Source: Berberis thunbergii
Taxonomy: Eukaryota > Streptophyta > Magnoliopsida > Ranunculales > Berberidaceae
Length of the DNA: 64,000 nucleotides
NCBI GenBank assembly: GCA_003290165.1
Contig: QNQO01005827.1
Span: 1 to 64,000, forward strand
Reading direction: 5' to 3'
The notes below the pieces were generated by a model. That model worked only from the letters and a program-made list of their open reading frames with translations, was not told the origin of the DNA and did no database searches. Positions 24,045 to 35,102 of this stretch are shown here, one piece after another; the stretch's first letter is position 1, and each line of letters opens with the position of its first letter. The translations under genes and the position numbers were made by a program.

Positions 24045-24594
24045 AGTTTTGATTCTCTCTTAGGTATTCTTCTTCGCAAACCCTTCCAGTTCTTCTTATT
24101 CCCTTTGATTTCTTCTTCTTCGCAAACACTTTGATTTCTTATTTGCAAACCTTTTGATCGACTAAAGTGGTATGTCGATAGAAGGTCTAGGGAGTGTGAG
24201 AGGTATGTTGATCGATCAACTGGAGTGTAGAGGGCTATCAATCAACTGGTGAAGGCGGAAGACGAGCTCAATCGACTGGAAGATGGGTTCGATTAACTCT
24301 GTCGATCGACTGGTGCTGAGGGTTGGAGGGTTTTGGGATGATTTGAGTTGCGATCTTCATCGATCTTGGTAGCAAGAGGTCGACATGGTGGGTGGGATCA
24401 TCGCCTCTCTCACTCCATTAAACAAAAGGTACCCATACATTTCTCTCTCACTCTGAGTCTCACTTCTTTGATGGTTTTACTTTCATCAACTCCAACTCTC
24501 TGATTTGAAACGAAAATGGAGCTCCTCTACGCCAATTTTTTCGCAAGACCGCGAGATGTTTTCGCAATGGCGCCACAGCAATTACAGGTGCATT

Positions 24595-24777
24595 TTCTTT
24601 TTATAGCCATAGTTTTAGGATTTAGCCACGGTCGTGATCATCTCCGTGTAACTAATGAAGCCTTTTGGTGTAGTGACGGTTTTAGGCTCTACCCACCGTT
24701 TTAGGCCGTGGCAAATAAACTAACGGTTTTGAGCCATGGCCATCTCCGTGTAGCTAATCAAGCCTTTTGGTGTAGTG
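24595..24777. repeat. CACTA right sub-terminal repeats and terminus
   Basis: Two near-copies of CATCTCCGTGTAACTAAT / CATCTCCGTGTAGCTAAT each lead into AGCCTTTTGGTGTAGTG, once internally (24660-24677) and once at the true end (24761-24777). The element therefore has a duplicated right terminus. Confidence 0.8.
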
Positions 24778-24883
24778 TTATACAAAATACACAAAGTACA
24801 TGTAATGAGATATTTTTATTAGATAATTTGACTTAGCAATTATATATTTAGGGGTATAAAATGTCTCATTTATATGTTTATCA

Positions 24884-27800
24884 AATCCCCAAAACCTACA
24901 TTTTGCTAGTCCTCGAGCAAAAAAAATAAAAAATAAAATAAAGACTAAAACCTAACTCGCTTTCATAGAAATCACGATTACATTTATCATATGTAACCAG
25001 CCTTTAAACGTCTAAGCTCCCCTAGTGGGCGAGTTATAATCTTGTGAGGGGTTTTTAGAGATGATACCCACAAACTTCGGTAATACGCAAGACTCTACCC
25101 AATATTTATGTAATTCTTTATTTATTTTGTCTCAGAGAGTTCCTACCCAATTGCTTAAGGAATAAATGACATAGTCGTCTTACCTATCTGGCTAGTATTA
25201 AGTCGATAATAAACATTAGTAAGCACTCCACATAAACAAAGATTTTCATTCAAGTTTATACTAAGAGTGTGCTTGCTAGCATTTTTGTTACCGATTTCAG
25301 TTTAGAGTGGACCAATCTCAAGATTACTTACAGAACAATTGCTTTGACTTCAAATCTCACAAGATAATATGATCACTTAGAATGAATCACTTAGAGATTT
25401 GACTAATTTTCTTAATGTATGTGAATAAGATGATAAGGATTTGAGATACTTCACATGCTAAGAAAAAAATAAAAAATCAAGAGGTTAAAAGATAGGATCT
25501 TAAGAAAGGATATCATCCATTGAGAATGTTGACTTCATTCACCACAACTTTTCTTAATTTACCCTCCACATTCTGGCTATACATTTCTAAATATCGGACT
25601 AGGATCCTGATTAGATCGTAATGGGGCTTAGGACAAGGGTAAACAAGGAAGAATAAGGATAAAGAACGTGTTTTGATAAAGTTGGAAGTCATCTGTGATA
25701 AACATAACATTGAAATTTTAATGCTGACTCAACTCCTTATGCTTTAATTGCTTTTGAGCTTCCTTGCTGATGGTAAAATACTACACGAGCTTCTTTTTTG
25801 TCGTAGTAATTTGCAATATGGTATTGGATATTGAAGCTCTTTGTAGACGTTTGGTATTGTGGAATATAAATCGTCTATGATGTACCTTTTGTTTGGCAAC
25901 CTATCATGAACTCTTCTAAAAAACACAAGGGACGTGGCAAACACATTTGGTAATTAGTGGGTTGAATTGGTGGTTAGTAGGCTAAACAACAAAAGGCCAA
26001 CATAACATGTTTCGAATTGGTTCCAAGGGTAAACAACACGTAGGGTAGGCTGAAGGCTCAAACTAGACAAGAAAAACTTATCTCCATTCCCCTAGATCAG
26101 CATGAGCTTTTTATGCTTTGGGTGAATTTCTGAAATAGCTGGGGTGGTATGAATCAACTTTGAGTTTATTCTTAATATTTGACAAAAACAAGAAAAATAT
26201 GAAAATCGTGCAACGAGAAAATGACGAACCCAAGAAATTTGGAATTAACATTTAACCTTCAGAAACAAGAAATACTAGAAAGCTCACAAGGTTAAGTCTC
26301 CACTAGTATTCTACAAGTTCTCTAAAGAATCAGTCCACTCTTCAACTTTAACAAGAACACATAGCTAGGGCACAACTCTACATGTGTACTATCATGAAAT
26401 TTCTAGCCAATGTGTACTACTCACTCATGTCTATATTTAACGAACTACTAGACTTCTAGGCTAGGGTCCTAAGATTTCATCATTGAAATACCCAGAATAC
26501 AAAAAAAAGACACCATTGAATTTGAAATACCCCCAAACCTGAATCGAACATTTTCCTCAATATTCTAAAGTAAGACATCGTGGGTCAACTAAGAACTGAT
26601 GAGAAATATTAAGGAAAGGAAAAGAATTACTATAAGCACCTTGGTGCTCAATCGAATGTAACATAATCCTGATGCACATGATCTTCACTGAAGTTTTGAA
26701 ACTTGAAGGTGTTACAAATTGTTTAAAATTCATTGATGTGAGAGTAAGGATTCTCTCTCTAACACCCAAGCCATAGAATGTAGGTAATAACGAGATCGCA
26801 TGTGGCTTTAACTCGAAATGAGTTGCAATGGTGGGAAGCAAAACAATGCTCGAGGGTTGACCTTGGTTTATTGGAAAAAAATACTCTCAAATAGTTCTAC
26901 CACCAACATCGACTAGGTTTTCCCTATCTTCAACTCTAGGTTGTTCGTTCCCTTGATCCACCATTGGATTTTCGACTTCAAACAATGACAAAACTCTCTC
27001 AAGTGGACTAAGTGGTCTATCAATGTGAGTCAATCGTTGAGTATGCTCCTGTGACCAAATGCTCATACAACAATCACAACTCTCAAATGGAAACTAAACT
27101 AAGTGCAATTTCACTTTAGAAATGATGCACAAATAAGTCATTGGTGTCTAGCAAACAACAAGTTGATTATCTTTAGTCAAGTAAAAGGGACAATTAATTT
27201 TGAAACCCAATTTAATTGAAGTAGTGAATGGTTTTGAATGCCTCAAAAGTCAATTCTCACCCTAGTTAGATTTTTTCATGTCTTGTAAGGGGTAGCTTAT
27301 TACATAAAAACTCCTTAGACCACCATACTAGTCATAGATGTGTCCTAGCCAAAGTTTTACTTTGTTTAGTATAATAGAACAGGTCTAGCCTTTGAAGGGC
27401 GTCTAAGATCCAAGGTTTTCTTACGATATATAGCTACCATTTAAACACTTTCAAGCACCCTTGGGTTCTTAATCACAATAAGATTATACTTGCAAGAAAC
27501 ATCGTCGAAACACCACTCTCTATGTGAAAAGATCAGAAATGGCAGTATAGTCACAATGGTCTTTACTGGCTTAGACCAACTTGCAATAAAGCAACTTTGT
27601 TTTGAAAGAGTTCAACATGATCTATTCCTTTTGTGAGGTCCTATGAACACCATTTTAATTGGCTCTAGCTATCTGAATTCATTTTAATAAACTTGGCCAA
27701 TTTTGAACAAATTGGAGTAATGGAGTGAGTGATCAAATCCCACTCAATTGCAAATAGCCGGGTCCATTTTACATATTTTAGCACAGTTTTACATGTTACA

Positions 27801-28962
27801 AAAATATAAACACCCAAATGCAGTCCAGAAACACTTATTCCAAGAGATTTGAAGTGGGTTGAGAAAGTTATTTCCCACTCATAGGTAGGGGATGAATCAG
27901 TTGAGTCAACCCAGTCGAAGTACCTTCTTGACCCTAGTCGTCCCAGGGAGTATGCAGTACGACAAACAAAGGGGTTTTATTACTTCCTTCTTGAAAGCTT
28001 TTACCCCCTTGACTTTTGGTTATATCTTAGATTTTGTTTTATTTATTACAACTTAATAACACAAATTTAACTCCTCCCAATCACCCAAAGAAAACAAATA
28101 AAAATGTCCAAACTGTGGTTAAAGTGCATTTATTTGTCCATGAGGTCCACCAAGCTCCTTTTCAAGTGTCCCCTTGACTATAATCTAAAAATTACACCTT
28201 AGAGAGTGATTAGTAGCTTTTGAAACAATGTAGCTAATCCAGTTCTAGATAAAATAATGCAATGCAGAATTTTCCAAATAGGTAGATTGACTTGAAAAAT
28301 CATCCAGAGTTCAATACTTCATGAAAATCAAATCTAAAATTTGTTTCAAATTCCCAACAAAGCAAAGTTTTCTAAACAAAATTTTGAAAAATCATTTCAC
28401 AATCAGAGATTTGAGAAACTTGAGGTGAACAAAAAAACAATGCAGATTCCAGGATGTATAGATATCATAGAATTGAAATTATGAATTAATCAGTAATCCA
28501 AATGAGAAACCAAAAGATGATTCAGAAACTAAATTCAATGAGGTACACGTTAGCATTTGGAAAATCTCAAAACATTATTCTCAATCTAGAAACTTGTGTT
28601 CAAACATCAGTCATTTGCAGCGGTTCAAATTCCTCGACAAGTGACCCAACTTCATAAATTTATATCTCCACAATTACTCTTGGAATTAGTAATTGGAAAG
28701 ATGTTTTGTGAAACCCAGACCATGTATATTCACCAGAAAAATCTAAAAATTTTATTATAAAACTAAAATAGCTTACTAGAAAAATGCATGAATGTTTATG
28801 AATTTCTAGACTTAAAACTAATTCCTTAATGATTAAAAATACACCTAAATGGTGAACATGCACCTAAATTACACTAGTGAAAAGCATTAAAAGTCTATTT
28901 TGAAAACTTGTTTTCCATTGCCACTCCCCGGCAACGGCATCAAAAACTTGATTGACCATAAA
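24884..28962 (-). mobile_element. Internal region of the Athila-like element
   Basis: The primer-binding region at 28924-28947 reads on the minus strand TGATGCCGTTGCCGGGGAG, a one- or two-base variant of the TGGCGCCGTTGCCGGGGA site used by Athila/Tat elements. At the other end 24884-24921 holds TTTGCTCGAGGACTAGC and a purine tract (GTTTTGGGGATT) touching the LTR. Between them I find only a gag remnant. Protease, RT, RNase H and integrase are absent, so the element depended on another for movement. Confidence 0.7.
26557..26841 (-). pseudogene. Athila/Tat-type gag remnant
   Basis: The open frame contains FELKPHAISLLPTFYGL, which matches the start of the conserved capsid region in Athila/Tat gag (FELKPH...LPTFHGL). 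It then shifts out of frame: the expected HxxEF and LF-F-L-K-A-W motifs appear only as scattered pieces in other frames. Surrounding frames hold stops. Inactive. Confidence 0.6.
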
Positions 28963-30444
28963 TGCACATTTGTCTAATGAGTTAGAAACCGGCAAGTACA
29001 GGTCAAATCCCAAAAGGAGGGTATTATTTAAAAACCAATTTTGCAAATCAACTTATAATACTTAACCTAGTTAGAAAAAAGATTTTTTTTATGAAGAATT
29101 GTAAAATAGAACAATATTGTAAATCTAACTACGATGAGAATTTAAGAGAACATCTCAGAGCATTAGGAATCACCACCATGGATTGATAGCTCCCTTTGGT
29201 CCCTCTTGAGTTCAACATTTCCTATCTCACTAGCACATCCTAAAGTAAACTATTGTCTCATCTTAGGATGGGAGATATAACAATGTGAGCAACTTGTTCA
29301 AAGCCCAAGTTATACTACTAAGCTAAGCATCAAGTAAGATTTAAAAACATAAAAAAGAATTCGTCTAGCTAGATGAAACACCTAATATCTAACAAATCGT
29401 GTTAAAACTTAGACAAATAATATACAAACATACAAGTTTATGGCTTGTTAGAAAATGTAAGCATAGAAAATTATATAACTTTTAGCTTGAAAGATAGAAA
29501 AAAAAAAAGCAGGAGATGAATTCAAATATGACACACAAGATATCTAACTCACTTCATTTATTCATGACATAACCAATCTACAAAGTCAATTTAACTAACA
29601 ATTTGTCTCTAACACATGGAAATTAAAATATACACTTAAGAAGACCATTTTGGGATCATCCTCCCATGGGGCTCACCCACACCCTAAGGTGTACTTTAAC
29701 TTCTCATGGTAGACCCTAAGCCACTCATGGTTCTAAACATAACTAATGAAACAACTAAGAGAGAATAAAATCTTACAAGATCTAAATTCCAAACTCTATC
29801 TTCTTCTTTTTTTCTCTTCTCTAAACAAAAATAAAAGTGCGTCTCATGAACTCCAAGCATGGGTATTTATAGATGAAGAAGGGCGAGAATATTATATGGA
29901 TAATGTGAAGATGTGTAGGGATAATGAGGTAGTTTGTATTTTGAACATGTGCATGGGCTTGGTGAAATTATGAGGAGTTGTTTATGAATGAGAATAATGA
30001 AATGTGTGTGTGTGGAGGGTGGAATAAAATATGGAAAAGGGTAAAAGTGATGGAGTGAAACAAGGAAAAGTGACTTTGATGTGAATTGTGTCAATAAGGG
30101 AATGAGTAAAAATGTGAGATTGGATAATGGAGTTTGATTTAAGACTTTTGGAGTTTGTAGATATTTGTTTGTCTTTGATAAAGTTGGTCATGTGGGTGTC
30201 AAAATCTTCATGTTAATTTTTTCGAGATCCGTAGATGGCGGTGTTTTGTAGCCTTGACTTCATGGGTCTAAGGCTTGGAAATCATTGGTCTTTGACAATG
30301 CATATGTGAAATTCCAATGGGCTTTCTAGTTGTCGAACTTAGCTTTATCATGCTATTTTGTGTATGATTTGAGATTAGTGCTTGAATTTCTACAAAATAC
30401 ACAAGGTATACGTAATGTGTCATTTTTATTAGATAATTGGACTA
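28963..30444 (-). repeat. 5' LTR of the Athila-like element, outer end missing
   Basis: It is similar along its length to the 3' LTR but longer, mainly from extra sequence at about 29190-29350. It preserves the uninterrupted site where the CACTA sits in the other copy (30384-30400: GAATTTCTACAAAATAC). Similarity ends near 30444, about 80 bases before the expected TGATAAACA start. Short open frames within it are not genes. Confidence 0.75.
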
Positions 30445-30494
30445 ATTTAATTTATATTGTTCTATTCCTCAATCATTGAAATGAGCAACAAATC

Positions 30495-30647
30495 ATGAAT
30501 ACTTTAATTGAAAAAGAAACATTGTTGCAACTAGAGAAGATGGGAATCGGAGATAACCCAGAGGATGACAATATGGAAGTACCAAAAGTTTCGAGTCAAG
30601 AAGCTATAGACATGCTTGAAAAACTAGAAGCATTTTGGCTTCAATAA
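30495..30647 (+). pseudogene. C-terminal remnant of pogo-like transposase
   Basis: A 50-codon frame, acidic then helical (NPEDDNMEVPKVSSQEAIDM, LEKLEAFWLQ), ends in TAA about 170 bases before the 3' terminal inverted repeat. Plant pogo-like transposases end in a similar acidic stretch and helix. The rest of the protein, including the DDE catalytic core, is gone. The identification rests mainly on position within the element. Confidence 0.45.
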
Positions 30648-30833
30648 CAAGGTATCTATGTTGATGAGTTATTACGTACCCGCAAATCTTAAGATGTGAC
30701 TTAAAAAAACTATAATTTGTAACAATGTGGAGTTTATTCCTATTTATAACTAGCCCAAATTGGGACCACATTTTTTATGACTAAGTGGAGGTTATTCCGT
30801 TATAGAGTATCACTATATAGAGGTTTTACTGTA

Positions 30834-31750
30834 CCACACAATGTGTTGCATATATAAATCACCTAAATATATAGATTTCGGTGTTGTAACTAATCATTCG
30901 TATTCTTGTTGTACTGTAATCTATTATAGTGAATTCATAATGCATAAGATACAAAACTGAACGAACAAGTAGTATTTTTTCTTCTAGTTTTTTTCATGTT
31001 TTTTTAAATGAATTATAAACATGTATTCCCAACTTCAGCATTAACATTTTCTTTAAATATTTGTGATACGACCTTGTATGAATTCTTGCAATCACTCATT
31101 CAATATTTTTTATGGCCTTTCACGTCACTTTTTCTTCATTTCTAAGCCACGTGAAACTCCATGATCCTTTTATTAGTGTTGGTTTCTGAGAGCAAAAGCA
31201 AAAACCTAAGTGATTAGGCTGAGATGCTTGTTAGGGAGAGGGAAGTACGTCTTTTATAGGAACATGTTGTATATATATTGAAGCAGTGTGTCAAAAGAAC
31301 ACATCCCTTCAAAATGGACTAGTTTGGTAATTACATTGGTTTAGGGACACAACTCTTTGAAAAACAATTTGCAATTATAAAAGACATCGTTTTAGCAAGA
31401 GTTATAGAGGGATACATCTTGAGTTTAAAAGGTGTGTTTGAGTTTACACTCTTTCAAGTGAGATACACCTCTCAACTCCTTAACCAAGGCTTTTTCTTTA
31501 ATATTATAGATAGATAGATGGGTTGGGAACTTGAGTTAAACTTTAGTGCAGATATAAACTAAGGCTAGCTGGGGGAAAAAAAGGGACCTAAATGATCAAA
31601 ATCAATCGAACTAGAGTAAACAATGCTATGTTTGGTACAATGTAAAATAATGCATTTTTAAAACTCAAACACACCTTTTACAACCATTATTACTTTGCGG
31701 CGCTTGATAGAAATTAAAGAAAATCTCTGCAAAACAGACAAATATTTGAC
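30834..31750. other. Unassigned spacer
   Basis: AT-rich, with no gene, terminal repeat or RNA signature I can support. Confidence 0.35.
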
Positions 31751-31759
31751 TTCTCTACA

Positions 31760-32350
31760 AAGTTTTGTTGGTGGTGGTGATAATGGTAATAGTTGTAACT
31801 ATGGCATGGTTATGGTTGTGATGATGGTGCTTGTAAAAATGTGGTGGTTATGGTGGTTGTGTTGGTAGCGATGGTTGTGAATGCAAGTGATGGTGGTTGT
31901 GGTGGCAATGACAGTGGCTATAAATACAATGATGGTTGTGGTGATTATGCTATAGAAGTTTATGTGGAGGTATTTGTGGTGGTTATGGTGGTCGTTGCGG
32001 TGGTGGTGGCAACAACGGTAATGGTGGTAGCAGTGAAAAGGCGGTGATGACGGTAGTGATTATGTTATGCTAGTTATGGTGGTGATGGTGATGGCGGTAG
32101 CAGTAGTAGTGAAGGTGGTCATGTTATGGTAGTGGTGGTGGTTTTGGTTGTAGTGATTATGCTATGATACCAGTGGTCATGGTGGCAATGACGACAGTGG
32201 TGGTATTGCTATGGTAGTTGTAATGGTAGTAGTAGTAGTGAAAGTGGTGGTGGTGGTTACGCTATGGTGGTTGTGGTAATAGTGAAGGTCGTATTGGTTG
32301 TGGTGATTATGCTATGGTACGTCGTAGTGGTGGTGGCAGTAGTTGTTGAA
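31760..32350. repeat. GGT/GTG-rich degenerate repeat region
   Basis: An imperfect trinucleotide-like region (GGTGGTGGTGAT, GGTTGTGGT...) with a longer recurring motif near GTGGTGATTATGCTATGG at about 31935, 32150 and 32300. It produces glycine/valine-rich frames on one strand and threonine-rich frames on the other, which are artefacts of composition. Confidence 0.75.
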
Positions 32351-35100
32351 AGTGCAATGGTAACTCTAAAGTGCCACTCGTGGGTGCCATAAGATATGAT
32401 AAGCAAGACGTGAATATTCTCTTTTTGAAAATCTTTTTCATTGAAAAATTGTACAAAAGAATGCAAAGGTTAGTAGGCTATATGAACATTTTTTATATAA
32501 GTTGTGTGTTCAAAATAATCTCCTAGACCTTAGTACCAATAAAACAGAAAAGGATAAGGGAAAAAAGTGAAATTATTCACCTCTTACTCTGGGTGGTCTC
32601 ATTAGTCTTGAAATCTAAAACTCGATTCTAAAGAAATACTTTTACAAAGTAGATCCAAGACATGATGCATGAATCAAGCGAGTTAAACTGTGATTTGTAA
32701 AACTGTACAACTTAAAAACATACAATATGAGATATAAAAAACAATAAGATAAGCAAACAAGCATAATCATGTAAAGAGAGGGGAATAGACAATACCACAC
32801 AAAAAACGAGGTTCACCTAAGCCGGGGTTTGATTGGCCCCGATAGTTACTTCCTCGGTGGAAATAACTCACAAGCCTCAAAATTTTATTATCTTGATTAC
32901 AAGATATTTGTACTCTCAAATAATGTTCCACAACTTCGCAAAGTTAAGTCATCGTGCTCCTTTGAGACTTGCCAACTCAAATCAAGAATTATGCTCTGTG
33001 AGTCTTACGAATACATTAGCGGTCACATAGGATGCAATAAAACCAAGTCTTACGAACATGTGTTTGGGATTTTGGAGATACCAAATGTTCGTGCTCCGCA
33101 AAACTTAATGAGTAGCTAATGATCACTCTATCATGGAATGCAACACAATCAAGGCTTATCACCTACTTGGGATTTCATGTGGCACTTACTCATCCCAATC
33201 CACTCCATAGATTCAAAAACCCACACGGGGTTGGTTGAATTTAGGCGATAACATTCAAAAAGGTTTTTCCAAAGATGTCTATCAAATAGACAGATACGAA
33301 AAAGTTTAAGCTTAGATCTCTCACTTTTTTTATAGAGTAGAAGTGGGGTTCACCCTAACAAATAGGCAGGTTTGGGGTGACAACGAAGGTTTCTCTCTAG
33401 GGCCTTTAGATCTCAAACAAAGAAGTTGTTTACTCTAGGTTAAGCTCTCAACTTGAACCCTAGTTCTTCTCTTTTCTTTTTAAGCTCACTCAAAGATAGT
33501 ATGGAGAGATGGAGATATTTATTCTTGAACAATGGGGAGAAATTTGCTTTACTTCTTGTTGGATATGTCGATCTTCAATAGCTCTTAACAAGTTTATCTT
33601 GAATTCCTAAATTTAAGGAAGGCAAATGAGGATGCAGCTATTTATAGACTAATCCTTGAGGGGTGAAGTCAACTTCAATATTTTCATATCTATTTTTTCA
33701 AAACGGCTAGATCCAAATGTCTTTGTGTTTTATTAAAGGATCATTTGTTGGGGTGAAGTTGACTTTGTTCTACCCAAACAATTGTTTTAAATCAAAAGCT
33801 TTCTCTTGGTCACATGTCATAGTACTTGATATGGACTTCTCCTTTAAGAACATGGGTCCAAAGTGAGAATATTCAAATATTCTCATGTCAGAGGATGTCC
33901 CAAATTCAAAATTTGAATTTTGGTTCCCACACATTTTTTCTTTAAATAGCTTTTAACACTTCATTTGAAATTTGGCCATTCATAAGCTATTTTTTACCTT
34001 CTCTTCAAATGTCACTTGGTTGGGTTTACCTTCTTGCACTTCAACCATCTTGGACTAGTCTTCTTGAAGCTTTAACATTGCTTGACCAGTCTTCATATCT
34101 TTGATATTGTTCTCTTGAGTTAACTTCATCCCTGATTGGCTTTGACATTAATTACCGCATGACTTTATTACTTCTTCCAATGTCACCTTTGGCTGAGTCT
34201 TCACAGTAGGATTGTGAATGATCTAATTTTACCCTGTCTTAGTTTTACATGCTTAATCAATATTTGTTTTGTACTAATTCACAAATAACATTTTCAGTGG
34301 CAGTTGTGATGGTTATAATATGAGGGAAGTGTGGATGGTTAGGGTGTTAATGAAGGAGTTAAGGGTAGATGATGAGAGTTTTGCAAAGTAATGCGAGAAA
34401 TTTTTTCCCATAAAATTTTGCAAGATTTTATAACTAATAGATGCAAAGGTCTCGAGTTTAAATTAGAATAATCATTTTCCCTAAAGTTAACCAAGCACAT
34501 TAATTTATGTAACCGTTGCAAAGTCTTGCTTATGCAGTCTTTTACAGTGTACCAATCATAACCTAAATGGTAGGTTTCAGTTTTTTAAAATATTTTTAAT
34601 TATATTGGTTTGATTTTTGGGTTTTTTTTTAGCATCAAACCCCAAAAATAGCATAATTAAAATGAGTTGAATACTGAAATCAAAATGGTAAAATGAAATG
34701 CTATGATTGAGATCAATGTGATTGTTGTTGAAGTACTTAAATGAATTATAACCTCGAAGAACGATGGAATGGAAGGTGTTGTGAAACCAATTGAAATCCT
34801 TAAAATGGTATATGACACTGAAAATGTACTACTGTAGTCAATGTCATTATTTTTTGTTTATTTCCCCTCTTTTTCAATTAAGGTCAGACTGATTAATGTA
34901 TAAAAGTCCATTGCAAATATCACAAGAGAGATGTGTTATATAACTATAAGTTCTGTTAAACTCGAAACAATTATTTTGGGATCCATTTGGTTTGAAAACT
35001 ATTTCAGTTTGGAGTCCAAAATGGCATAGTCGACTCAGTTGACCGTCAAAGAATCTATCTAACAAAATACATCCAACTTAAAAGTCGTCCCACATATAAA
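32351..35100. other. Unassigned region, repeat-like
   Basis: About 2.7 kb without a recognised gene. The plus-strand 96-residue frame at 32829-33119 lies in text reading like a retroelement or long interspersed repeat (ACGAGGTTCACCTAAGCC), but no domain is visible. The remainder is AT-rich with short frames. Confidence 0.35.
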
Positions 35101-35102
35101 CA

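Larger units (their letters stand above)
15937..24777. mobile_element. Non-autonomous CACTA element carrying host gene fragments (8,841 bp)
   Basis: It begins CACTACACCAAAA and ends TTTTGGTGTAGTG, perfect 13-bp inverted ends with the CACTA signature. It is flanked by the 3-bp duplication TTA at 15934-15936 and 24778-24780. Both sub-terminal regions contain many copies of GCCACGGTTTTAAGCCGTGG-like motifs. No TNPA/TNPD-like transposase is readable. Inside, on the minus strand, are exons of a DEK protein, exons of a mitochondrial-type RF1 and a third unnamed exon cluster. This is the layout of a gene-capturing CACTA. Confidence 0.9.
14904..24883 (-). repeat. 3' LTR of the Athila-like element (interrupted by CACTA)
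   Basis: The plus strand begins TGCACGG and ends TTTATCA, that is TG...CA in either direction. Segments such as GAAACCGGCAAGTACAGGTC and ACTTAACCTAGTTAGAA recur in the 5' LTR at 28963-30444 in the same order. The CACTA insertion at 15937-24777 splits the LTR about 105 bases from its internal-side end. Confidence 0.8.
14904..30444 (-). mobile_element. Athila/Tat-like LTR retrotransposon, non-autonomous, minus strand
   Basis: Running from high to low coordinates, the parts are the 5' LTR (28963-30444), a primer-binding region, a 4.1-kb internal region with only a gag remnant, the pre-LTR motif and polypurine tract (24884-24921), and the 3' LTR (14904-24883, containing the CACTA element). LTR ends are TGATAAACA at one side and CCGTGCA at the other. 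Without the CACTA the 3' LTR is about 1.14 kb. The 5' LTR lacks its outermost ~80 bases, so the target duplication cannot be checked. No pol is present. Confidence 0.78.
14498..30831 (+). mobile_element. Pogo/Tigger-like (Emigrant/Lemi1-type) transposon, split by nested insertions
   Basis: The left end reads CAGTAAAACCTCTTTATAAT (14498 on) and the right end is its inverted match GAGGTTTTACTG (30820-30831). Both are flanked by TA (14496-14497 and 30832-30833), the pogo/mariner target site. CAGTAAAACCTCTATA is the hallmark of plant Lemi1/Emigrant elements. The element's own DNA is only about 0.8 kb: 14498-14903, less the MITE, plus roughly 30445-30831. The rest is younger nested insertions. A transposase C-terminal remnant lies at 30495-30647. 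Confidence 0.72.

Noticed and set aside
24884..28962. Complete autonomous retrotransposon
   Set aside because: The internal 4.1 kb has no protease, reverse transcriptase, RNase H or integrase, only a broken gag piece.
31841..32047. Glycine/valine-rich protein
   Set aside because: The frame is a by-product of GGT/GTG repeats, with no conserved protein pattern and no start or splice context.
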